Shown: positions 1-5,286, counted from the first letter of the stretch. The stretch is 6,377 bases of DNA from Thermoplasmata archaeon (GCA_021811525.1 JAJZOK010000010.1:1-6377); one strand, 5' to 3'. Translations and numbers: made by a program. The notes: generated by a model not told the origin, from the letters alone.

Positions 1-1
1 A

Positions 2-32
2 GTGGTGTACGGGGAGATTCCGTACACACCAC
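2..32. repeat. Imperfect inverted repeat (hairpin) at left edge
   Basis: GTGGT (2-6) plus GTACGG (7-12) pair with CCGTAC (20-25) plus ACCAC (28-32), leaving a 7-base loop and a 2-base AC bulge: 11 paired positions in all. No T-tract follows, so it is not a typical terminator. It could be an operator, a structured RNA element, or chance structure in the end of a gene that starts outside the window. Seen directly; role unknown. Confidence 0.5.
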
Positions 33-113
33 ACGGGCTTGAAGGAGCGGGTAGCCCAGTTTAGGAAAGAGCGTGGAGTCATAAACATTGCCATAAAAGT
101 GCATCTGCAGTAG
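3..113 (+). CDS. Possible C-terminal end of a gene entering from the left (doubtful)
   Basis: The frame beginning at base 3 is open from the window edge to a TAG at 111-113, giving about 36 residues that end in GVINIAIKVHLQ. Codon choice (AGG, GAG, AAA, ATA) matches the other genes, and the T-rich TAGCTTTTCCC just after the stop could end a transcript. Against it, the stretch is short, the frame starting at base 2 is also open as far as 62-64, and a hairpin occupies the first 32 bases. No family is recognised. It needs the sequence left of the window to decide. Confidence 0.25.
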   Translation, partial: WCTGRFRTHHTGLKERVAQFRKERGVINIAIKVHLQ

Positions 114-137
114 CTTTTCCCTAACCTAAATTTGCAG

Positions 138-149
138 GTGATATATCAC
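138..149 (+). promoter_or_regulatory. Palindromic TATA box / putative operator
   Basis: GTGATATATCAC is a perfect 12-base palindrome whose core ATATAT lies 31-36 bases before the ATG at 177. With the usual archaeal spacing of about 25 bases from TATA to start site, transcription would begin near 168-172, only a few bases before the ATG. No Shine-Dalgarno site precedes that ATG, which fits a near-leaderless transcript. A dimeric repressor bound to the palindrome would cover the TATA box. The palindrome and spacing are seen; promoter and operator roles are inferred. Confidence 0.5.
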
Positions 150-176
150 TGGTCAAAACCATAACATGTAATACAT

Positions 177-464
177 ATGAATAAGGGCAAGTTCAGCGAA
201 AGGAACAGAAGATACGTTTTAAGGCGTTCCCAGCGACATCGCCCTATCTGCACCTGCGGAACTTACCTCAAGAATGCCTATGTCCAGGACAGGACAAAGG
301 GGAAATTCCATTGGATTAAGGTTGGCTACTACTGTCCTGCATGTCTCGATTTCTACAAGGAGATTCCGGAGCAAACAGTGGTGAATCTTCTGACTCCGGA
401 AGCCCCAGATGACATTGGAAAGCTGAAGCATAATCTCGAAAAGATGTTCAGGAAATGGGACTAA
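177..464 (+). CDS. Small zinc-ribbon protein, 95 aa
   Basis: The only convincing plus-strand gene. The N-terminal 22 residues are strongly basic (many Arg/Lys). A zinc-ribbon-like cysteine set follows: C25 and C27 (CTCG) then C53 and C56 (CPAC), about 25 residues apart, with a basic strand-rich segment between them. The C-terminal third is a probable amphipathic helix ending in FRKWD. Size and pattern fit small archaeal zinc proteins that bind nucleic acid or protein, but I recognise no named family. The ATG is chosen because an in-frame TAA lies just upstream (162-164), the TATA box is correctly spaced for a near-leaderless start, and there is no Shine-Dalgarno site. It is transcribed toward the minus-strand operon and may be under its own control through the palindromic promoter. 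DNA binding and a regulatory role are inferred only. Confidence 0.7.
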   Translation: MNKGKFSERNRRYVLRRSQRHRPICTCGTYLKNAYVQDRTKGKFHWIKVGYYCPACLDFYKEIPEQTVVNLLTPEAPDDIGKLKHNLEKMFRKWD

Positions 465-489
465 CCAGAACAATTTGTGTTAGTGCCAC

Positions 490-536
490 TTTTTCAGGAA
501 TAAATCGGTGTCCTTGAGGACAGGTCAAACATTTTT
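490..536 (+). terminator. T-tracts after the plus-strand zinc-ribbon gene
   Basis: Runs of five T at 490-494 and 532-536, the second followed by a pyrimidine-rich stretch (CCTTTCGTTCTCCTCT), lie 26-72 bases after the stop. Oligo-T runs without a required hairpin are the usual archaeal termination signal. Inferred from composition. Confidence 0.45.
509..522. repeat. Perfect inverted repeat TGTCCT-TG-AGGACA
   Basis: Six-base perfect arms around a 2-base centre. The GGACA/TGTCC core recurs at 584-595. Directly visible; function unknown. Confidence 0.6.
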
Positions 537-568
537 CCTTTCGTTCTCCTCTAAAACAAAAACCATGA

Positions 569-584
569 CTGAAAATTTTTTCAG
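569..584. repeat. Perfect inverted repeat CTGAAAA-TT-TTTTCAG
   Basis: Seven-base perfect arms around TT. On the minus strand the T-rich TTTTTGTTTT (553-562) follows, so it could form a terminator stem-loop for a read-through operon transcript. It abuts the next inverted repeat at 584. Confidence 0.6.
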
Positions 585-595
585 GACATTTGTCC
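584..595. repeat. Inverted repeat GGACA-TT-TGTCC
   Basis: Five-base perfect arms with a TT centre, sharing base 584 with the previous repeat and sharing the GGACA/TGTCC core with 509-522. In addition ATTTGTCCC (588-596) has a perfect inverted copy GGGACAAAT at 666-674. Confidence 0.55.
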
Positions 596-615
596 CCGGT
601 GTTTGCATGCGATCA

Positions 616-626
616 GGCGTAACGCC
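616..626. repeat. Short inverted repeat GGCGT-A-ACGCC
   Basis: Five-base G+C-rich arms with a single central base, just before the A+T-rich patch TATAATAATTATATA (634-648). A G+C palindrome beside an A+T-rich patch can mark a melting or protein-binding site, but short repeats like this also occur by chance. Confidence 0.4.
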
Positions 627-670
627 GCGTGCGTATAATAATTATATAGACAATAGCAAGGAACTGGGAC

Positions 671-687
671 AAATCATAAATAAATCA
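671..687 (-). terminator. T-rich terminator after the minus-strand operon
   Basis: Read on the minus strand this is TGATTTATTTATGATTT, 46-62 bases past the TAG of the ATPase gene. A second T-rich run, TTTTTGTTTT, lies at 553-562 behind the 569-584 stem-loop. Together they make plausible staggered archaeal terminators. Inferred from composition. Confidence 0.4.
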
Positions 688-708
688 GGGATTGTTTTTC
701 CCCTTGAT

Positions 709-723
709 TGTGGTACTACCACA
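709..723. repeat. Perfect palindrome TGTGGTA-C-TACCACA
   Basis: Seven-base perfect arms with a single central base, 9 bases past the stop of the ATPase gene. The one-base centre suits a protein-binding operator-like site better than an RNA hairpin, though a stem with a slightly larger loop could still form at the 3' end of the operon mRNA. Directly visible; role unknown. Confidence 0.55.
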
Positions 724-732
724 TTTCAGTGC

Positions 733-1785
733 CTATAATTCGTCGTAGTCATATTGTATGGGGGGATGGTAGACTCCGACGTACTTCTTCAGTGCTTCTG
801 GTATCTCTATCTTCTCTCCGCACCTTGGACACCTTGCCTTGTTCCAGGAAGGCTTCCTGTAATCCCAGACATACTGGCAGGCAGGGCAGTACAATTTTAC
901 ACCAAACTCTTTCTGCAGCACCACTTCAGCATCTGTCCTTTTCTGGGATTGAGGCATTGGAGGCTGCTGGACGGGGGCTTCATCGTCCTCTCCCAATATC
1001 TGGCCGCCGTTGGTCAGGCTCTTTTCCATCCTGTCAAGTTCCTCAACCGCCTTTGTTTCGCTCACATAAACGTCCCTGAGCCATACTTCCTTCCTTTCCT
1101 CATAGACCCTTGTGATGTGCCTGAAGGGGTGCTTGAAGAAGATGATGTTTTCCTCAATTATGATCTTCCTGTAGTTCTGGTGCCTGACAATCCGGAAACG
1201 CCTGTACCAGTTTCCATCCATGTTCCTGAATGCGGGAGGGATAACCCTGAAGACCTTCATCACCCCCTTGCGCTCCATCTCCTGGTCAGAATCCACCTTG
1301 GGGGTTGGTGACTCGAAGAGCACGGACATGAGTTTTCTTGTCTGGCTGTCCAGGTATTCCATCTTGGGAGTCGTTATGATAACGATGATCCCAAAGATCC
1401 TGAATGACTGGGCAACCTTTGCAAGCAGCTTCACCCTCTTCTCGTGCCAGTCCCTTGAATTTGCATCCACCCCTGCATCATCGAAAATAATGACGGATCC
1501 TCTGGGCAGCCTTGAGGTGATTTTCTTTGCAAATTCCCTGACAGTGAAGACAATGTTGTCAGCGGTGAAATTCGGGTCAATTGCCTGGGCAAGGGTGATT
1601 GCAGAATAGGATTTCCCTGAACCCATTGCTCCCACAAAGGCAATAATCAGCGGCCATCCGTTCTTGATTCTTGTTGCAACCCAATGCAGGAACCATATGA
1701 CGTGAGTTTTCGCCGGAACCTCAACATCCGGGGCTGAAGCGTCGGGATTGTAACCGCGATTAAAGCCGTTCTCTGCTTCTATCAT
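733..1785 (-). CDS. P-loop ATPase with C-terminal zinc ribbon, 350 aa
   Basis: A probable ATP-driven motor, last gene of the operon. Walker A is GAMGSGKS (residues 52-59), Walker B is SVIIFDDAG (97-105, acidic pair D102/D103), and a sensor-1-like strand IIVIITTPK spans 133-141. The layout, with RDWHEKR after Walker B and DSQTRKL near 146-152, recalls P-loop proteins of archaeal viruses and plasmids often labelled Zot-like or HerA/FtsK-like. Residues 260-285 are a Pro/Gln/acid linker. A zinc ribbon follows: C300/C303 (CPAC) and C319/C322 (CPRC). The hydrophobic stretch before Walker A (28-50) is the P-loop lead-in strand and not a clear membrane span. The ATG at 1785 overlaps the upstream gene's TGA (ATGA) and has GGAGG (1793-1797) 7 bases ahead. 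Suggested roles are genome packaging, virion assembly or DNA transfer; these are inferred. Confidence 0.8.
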   Translation of the reverse strand: MIEAENGFNRGYNPDASAPDVEVPAKTHVIWFLHWVATRIKNGWPLIIAFVGAMGSGKSYSAITLAQAIDPNFTADNIVFTVREFAKKITSRLPRGSVIIFDDAGVDANSRDWHEKRVKLLAKVAQSFRIFGIIVIITTPKMEYLDSQTRKLMSVLFESPTPKVDSDQEMERKGVMKVFRVIPPAFRNMDGNWYRRFRIVRHQNYRKIIIEENIIFFKHPFRHITRVYEERKEVWLRDVYVSETKAVEELDRMEKSLTNGGQILGEDDEAPVQQPPMPQSQKRTDAEVVLQKEFGVKLYCPACQYVWDYRKPSWNKARCPRCGEKIEIPEALKKYVGVYHPPIQYDYDEL

Positions 1786-2450
1786 ATGGAATCCTCCGGC
1801 CCAATTGTTTCATTCTGCCTTACGACCTTTGGCGGAGCCACCAGCCCTTTCCTGTTCAGTAACCCGGATAAGGCTGCAAGCCATTTCTGGCAAAAGTTGT
1901 ATCTCGCTTCAAGATACTGCTCCTCGTCCCTCATTGCCATAATCTTCCTGTCGTCGGATACGAGCTCCGCGACCATCTTGAAGTAAGGCGTATCATACAG
2001 CTCTCCCAGCATATCATGGATGGTCTGAATGCTGCGGAGAAGATAGTTTACGTGAACCCTCGAGACTCTGCCATTTGAGGATAGGCCTGCAACTTTGTAG
2101 AATCTCCGGAGCGCCTTGGTCTCAATGTCCCACTTCTTCCTGTAAAGCATGGAGGAGATAGAACCAAACCACCTGTAGCTGAAATCATACCGGTTGGCCA
2201 GGTAATCCTCGTCACTGGCAAGTTCCATGAGTCGTAGGTCGTATTCCTCAAGTTCCTTGCACTCATTCTGATAGATCTCATCGAATTCATCGTTCAGGAG
2301 GCCGTGCACTGTTGCAAGGGACTTCAGGATGCTGTTAACGTGGGCCATGCTGGTGTGGCCCTCAGACAGAAGGCCTGCTGCAAGGTCATAACGCTGCAGG
2401 ACGATCCATTTGCCGCCACTGCCCTGGTCCTGTGTCATGTTTTCCGTCAA
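1782..2450 (-). CDS. Tandem-repeat helical protein, 222 aa, unknown function
   Basis: No family recognised. The protein is two tandem copies of a mostly helical module with an ungapped 96-residue period: residues 18-107 and 114-203. Matching landmarks are RYDLAAGLLS/RFYKVAGLSS, HVN (37-39, 133-135), the TVH/TIH near 47 and 143, EDYLANRYDF/EQYLEARYNF, and the closing LYRKK/LNRKG; about a third of aligned positions are identical by eye. There is no signal peptide or membrane span, so it is presumably cytoplasmic or inside a particle. A short polar tail (204-222) precedes the ATPase, with which it overlaps (ATGA), so the two are probably translationally coupled and may work together. The start is TTG at 2450, behind AAGGAAGT (2457-2464); an ATG four codons later is possible but lacks a ribosome site. 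Confidence 0.75.
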   Translation of the reverse strand: MTENMTQDQGSGGKWIVLQRYDLAAGLLSEGHTSMAHVNSILKSLATVHGLLNDEFDEIYQNECKELEEYDLRLMELASDEDYLANRYDFSYRWFGSISSMLYRKKWDIETKALRRFYKVAGLSSNGRVSRVHVNYLLRSIQTIHDMLGELYDTPYFKMVAELVSDDRKIMAMRDEEQYLEARYNFCQKWLAALSGLLNRKGLVAPPKVVRQNETIGPEDSI

Positions 2451-2454
2451 TTGT

Positions 2455-3396
2455 TCACTTCCTTCTCATGCCGAATCGCTTGATCTTTCCTTTCCAGCGT
2501 GCATTTTTTTCAAGAGGCCTTATCTTGACTTTCCTGTTTTTCAGGGACTTTCCTAACCTCTTGATTTTCCCCTTCTCTTCCTTGGGCTTGCTATCCGCAT
2601 GGTCGTTGGATGCGGTATGCTCCTTTGTTGTTCCAGGCTCCCCAAGGCTCTTTATCCTCTTCTCCCACAGCAGCCTATCTTTAATCATGTCCATAACTTC
2701 AGGGCTTACGGGAGGGTGGTGATCAAAGCCATAGCCAACAGGAATGAGTCCTTCAGCTGGCCCGTATTGCAGCAATTCATTTGTCTGCAGGTTGATTACT
2801 GCCCATCTGCCATTTGCCAGATAAACTGCAGTGATCAGGGGCTCATAGCGGAGAACTTTGTAGTTCCATAGCGGCAAAGTTTCCCTACCAAGCCTCGTGA
2901 GGATCTGCATGTCATAGGCAGGCATTGAGCCAAAAGAGTTTGGAGATGGCACAAGCCTCGAATAAGACAGTTTTCCCTTTCTGTAGGTGTTAAGTGTCCA
3001 GGGGATGGGTTTCTTGCCCCTGCTTGGTGAGTATCGAAGCCTGTGGGTGCCTTCATTCAGCACATCCTCAATAAATGACCTTGTGGTTTTGTTACGATGT
3101 GTCGGGATTACCTTTACCTCAACTCGTTCAAGCGGAGGTTCCCTAACCATTGAGATCGACCTTGCAACGGATATCCTTGGTTCCCTTTCATCCCTGTCCG
3201 CCTGTTCCCTGAAGTTCTGCCTTATTTCCTGAAAATATGGCATTGTCTTTAGTTCAGGGTTCTCGTATTCCAATTCCCTCAGTTGATTCTCGATGGGCCA
3301 GAATTCAGGGCGTTCAATGTTGTAAGACTTGTGGATGTGCCTGTTGCCCCCAAAAGGGGTTGAGGGGCGTTTAGGCGTATTCTTCGGGTCCCTCAA
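2455..3396 (-). CDS. Soluble protein with very basic C-terminal tail, 313 aa
   Basis: No family recognised. The N-terminal about 130 residues are charged and proline-containing with little hydrophobic core. The middle (about 145-225) looks like a compact beta-rich domain, with strands such as ITAVYL and RWAVINL. Residues 255-274 are a polar linker, and 275-313 is a strongly basic tail in which KGKIKRLG (275-282) recurs as KGKIKRFG (302-309). No membrane segment is seen. The tail could bind nucleic acid or the acidic C-terminus of the preceding gene's product. The start is TTG at 3396, supported by AGGAGG (3403-3408) 6 bases ahead; this places the first 26 bases inside the end of the 296-residue gene. 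Only 4 bases separate its stop from the 222-residue gene. An internal, matrix-like or DNA-bound component is an inference. Confidence 0.72.
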   Translation of the reverse strand: MRDPKNTPKRPSTPFGGNRHIHKSYNIERPEFWPIENQLRELEYENPELKTMPYFQEIRQNFREQADRDEREPRISVARSISMVREPPLERVEVKVIPTHRNKTTRSFIEDVLNEGTHRLRYSPSRGKKPIPWTLNTYRKGKLSYSRLVPSPNSFGSMPAYDMQILTRLGRETLPLWNYKVLRYEPLITAVYLANGRWAVINLQTNELLQYGPAEGLIPVGYGFDHHPPVSPEVMDMIKDRLLWEKRIKSLGEPGTTKEHTASNDHADSKPKEEKGKIKRLGKSLKNRKVKIRPLEKNARWKGKIKRFGMRRK

Positions 3397-4261
3397 CTTC
3401 TTCCTCCTCTTCCTTGTACGAGGCAGACTGTCCCTTCAGCAGGTTGTCATTGTCCTTCAGTAGCCTGCTGATGTTCGCCATCATAGCCTGCTTCTCATCT
3501 TCCAGTGCTTCATATTCCAGGGATTTGGCTTTGTCTATGGTCTTGAACCTCTCCTTGGTCATTTCCCTGGCTGCAGCAATAGAAAGGAACTTGCCGAGTT
3601 CTGTCTGCTTGTCGGATATGATTACAAGTCTCTCCAGGTACTCCTTCATTATGCTGTACATTTCCTTTTTCAGCATGAATTCGAGTTCGGGAAACTGCAT
3701 CCACGTGAACTTGATTCTTGACGGGTATCCAAAACCGTCGTATTCAACGTCTTCTGCCATGTAGACTCCCGGGCCATACCTCAGATCGTGAATTGAGGGG
3801 GCAACTCCCTCAGTCTCTATGTGCAGGAACATGCTGACAGGAATGTGCAGATAGCCGTAAACCACGGGTGAGCCCCTGCCGGTCTTTGAAGGCTTCATCT
3901 TGACCAGAAGTATGTGTATATACGAAGGCGTGTAGAGCCTCGTAAGCCAAAAATAGAGAGCCAGGACCATTACAGCCATCGTTCCAAGTGTGTAAAGCAG
4001 CCCCGCGATGAAGATCTCTGCAATGAGTATCAGGACACCTATGAACACGAATCCAACATTGTTTCTGAGTATGTACTTAAGGGAGGCCATTTCACGGATG
4101 GCGCTGGAATTTATGTTACCCCTTGTGTCCTCTTCCTCTGCCTGCTGGGTGAGTTCTTCCTTGGCAGCCTTTGTTCTCTCCTCTATTGCAAGATTCACCC
4201 TGACCTTGCTCTCAACTTCCTTTTCCTCTTTCCTTGATAATTTATTTCCACGGCCGAACAA
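3371..4261 (-). CDS. Two-span membrane protein with charged helical tail, 296 aa
   Basis: No named family recognised. Residues 1-60 are a highly charged, probably helical segment rich in Lys/Glu. Two adjacent hydrophobic spans follow, about 69-88 (VGFVFIGVLILIAEIFIAGL) and 90-107, joined by a very short turn, so both ends are probably on the same, likely cytoplasmic, side. Residues 110-190 look like a beta-rich soluble domain, about 192-275 is predicted helical or coiled coil, and the end is an acidic run (EEEEEVEGPEE). The start is TTG at 4261 with AGGAG (4271-4275) 9 bases ahead, only 5 bases after the spike-like gene's TGA. Hairpin membrane topology with large cytoplasmic parts suits a scaffold linking the membrane to internal components or to the ATPase. 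Membrane location is well supported; the function is inferred. Confidence 0.75.
   Translation of the reverse strand: MFGRGNKLSRKEEKEVESKVRVNLAIEERTKAAKEELTQQAEEEDTRGNINSSAIREMASLKYILRNNVGFVFIGVLILIAEIFIAGLLYTLGTMAVMVLALYFWLTRLYTPSYIHILLVKMKPSKTGRGSPVVYGYLHIPVSMFLHIETEGVAPSIHDLRYGPGVYMAEDVEYDGFGYPSRIKFTWMQFPELEFMLKKEMYSIMKEYLERLVIISDKQTELGKFLSIAAAREMTKERFKTIDKAKSLEYEALEDEKQAMMANISRLLKDNDNLLKGQSASYKEEEEEVEGPEEYA
3403..3408 (-). promoter_or_regulatory. Ribosome binding site fixing a TTG start
   Basis: AGGAGG on the minus strand, 6 bases before TTG at 3396, the strongest site in the operon. It lies within the coding sequence for the acidic tail of the 296-residue protein, so the GAG/GAA-rich glutamate codons double as the Shine-Dalgarno sequence. 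Confidence 0.7.
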
Positions 4262-4266
4262 GATTG

Positions 4267-5121
4267 TCAGCTCCTGATCCTGGTGTCGATGTACGACTTC
4301 CCAACCGTACCCACCGCAAGGAGAGACACTGCGAGAGACATTATCGCCGCAATGTACAGCCTGACCTGGAGGATGTCCTGCTCCAGTTGCGTGTAGATCA
4401 GCTTCTGCTGCGGACTGGTCTTTTTCTGCTGCAGGGGAACCTTGGCAATGGGCATATTGTCGAAATTGTAGAGCTTGCCCCCGAGGTACACAGTCACGGA
4501 AACGGAGGTTGTGTTCTCGAATAGGGGGACGTAGTAGGTCGGGGTGCTTATGTTTCCGCTCTGGTAGAATTGGCTGTCCACATAGATCTTGTATGAAGTT
4601 GGAGTTGATGAGATCATCTGGATCTTCATGTGGGCATAGGTCACAATGCCTGTCTGATTGCTGTACACGATGAGTTGCTGATTTACCCCCGGATAAGTCG
4701 ATTCAACGTATACGGTCTGGTAGGGCTGTGTCGCAATTCCGTAGATGATGTGAACGTCCTTGAAGTTGTATGCAGTCTGCCCCAGAAATACAGTTACGTT
4801 GTGCTCTCCGGGTGCAAAATTGTAATGGAACGTCCCTGTTCCGAGGTTTACCCCCTCCTGCACCAGAAGGCCGTCAATGTAAATCTTGTAGGTGGTGTTA
4901 CCGTACATCCAGAAAGTCCATTCGGGAAATACTATGGAGCCATTGGTTCCCGGCAGGAGGGTGAGGGATACGTTATCCTGTGCCGGAGTGACGGTTGTAA
5001 CAAATACCCCTGAATTCTGCGAAGCGGAGGTGTTGATTCCTGAAGCGGTTGCGACAGGAAAATAGACAATGCTGATGAAAGCAGCTGCTAAGAGCAGTGC
5101 CGTAAAGGCTGTCTTGTTCAT
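4267..5121 (-). CDS. Secreted, membrane-anchored surface (spike-like) glycoprotein, 284 aa
   Basis: The N-terminus is a classic Sec signal (MNKTAFTALLLAAAF..., cleavage likely near residues 25-28 after ATA/TAS). The exposed part contains two similar beta-rich domains: residues 78-125 (YKIYIDG ... VFLGQTAYNF) and 177-225 (YKIYVDS ... VYLGGKLYNF), offset by about 99-100 residues. Eight N-x-S/T sequons (N30, N50, N60, N75, N108, N155, N190, N203) indicate heavy N-glycosylation. Residues 231-253 are Gln/Lys-rich and probably coiled coil, followed by one membrane span (about 255-273) and a short basic tail (GKSYIDTRIRS). This is type I topology with most of the protein outside the cell or virion. 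ATG at 5121 has GGAG (5127-5130) 5 bases ahead. The coiled coil next to a C-terminal anchor recalls VP4-like spikes of pleolipoviruses, though those are longer. An S-layer or adhesin-type protein is the alternative. Confidence 0.8.
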   Translation of the reverse strand: MNKTAFTALLLAAAFISIVYFPVATASGINTSASQNSGVFVTTVTPAQDNVSLTLLPGTNGSIVFPEWTFWMYGNTTYKIYIDGLLVQEGVNLGTGTFHYNFAPGEHNVTVFLGQTAYNFKDVHIIYGIATQPYQTVYVESTYPGVNQQLIVYSNQTGIVTYAHMKIQMISSTPTSYKIYVDSQFYQSGNISTPTYYVPLFENTTSVSVTVYLGGKLYNFDNMPIAKVPLQQKKTSPQQKLIYTQLEQDILQVRLYIAAIMSLAVSLLAVGTVGKSYIDTRIRS

Positions 5122-5133
5122 TCCCGCTCCAAC

Positions 5134-5286
5134 CTACAGCCCAAACGGCAAATTCGGATGATAACCCTGCCAAAAAGTGTGCCAGTCTGCAGCGAGTTGT
5201 GCTGCGCTTACCCCCATTGCTCCCAGTCCCACCATAAGCAGGAACAGTATTATCGCAACAATTGCAAGGTCTTTGAGCAGCCCCAT
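5134..5286 (-). CDS. Small single-span membrane protein, 50 aa
   Basis: Translation of the gap between two clear genes gives MGLLKDLAIVAIILF, continuing to a TAG at 5134-5136. Residues 7-29 form one hydrophobic span rich in Leu, Ile, Val and Gly; the rest (about 30-50) is aromatic-rich with Trp35, Trp39, Tyr42 and two prolines. The ATG at 5286 shares a base with the TGA of the 120-residue gene (TGATG) and has GGAGG (5295-5299) 8 bases ahead; only 12 bases separate its stop from the spike-like gene. This tight packing strongly supports a real gene despite the size. It could be a small structural membrane protein of a virion (VP3-like position), a holin-like or pilin-like peptide, or an assembly partner for the spike-like protein. 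No family recognised. Confidence 0.72.
   Translation of the reverse strand: MGLLKDLAIVAIILFLLMVGLGAMGVSAAQLAADWHTFWQGYHPNLPFGL

Larger units (their letters stand above)
465..732. other. 268-base convergent intergenic region, no credible gene
   Basis: This lies between the ends of two convergent units, so it is not needed as a promoter for either. The one long reading frame here (508-738, GTG start) has no persuasive ribosome site, is unlike its neighbours and runs into the end of the ATPase gene, so I do not call it. The region holds T-tracts for both strands, at least five inverted repeats, a direct-repeat pair and an A+T-rich patch (634-651). It could be a bidirectional terminator, a small RNA locus or a replication or attachment site. 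Confidence 0.5.

Noticed and set aside
46..110. Possible tRNA: GTAGCCCAGTTTAGGAAAGAGC resembles a D-arm and a CAT triplet follows
   Set aside because: The D-stem has a mismatch, the anticodon stem does not pair, and there is no T-arm (GGTTCGA-like) or acceptor stem partner.
709..723. Relationship between TGTGGTACTACCACA and the edge hairpin (GTGGTGTAC...GTACACACCAC)
   Set aside because: Both contain GTGGT/ACCAC, but spacing and centres differ, so two copies of one operator cannot be claimed from this alone.
465..732. CRISPR-like array
   Set aside because: The repeats are short, mostly inverted, irregularly spaced and not a series of identical direct repeats with spacers.
508..738. Plus-strand frame of 76 codons in the convergent intergenic region
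   Set aside because: Only a weak AGGA precedes its GTG, the protein has no recognisable organisation, and it spans several inverted repeats and runs into the ATPase gene end on the other strand.
754..1311. Long plus-strand frame of 185 codons opposite the ATPase gene
   Set aside because: It is antisense to a gene with clear Walker and zinc motifs and its composition is that of a complementary frame. The same reasoning excludes the other frames opposite the minus-strand operon.
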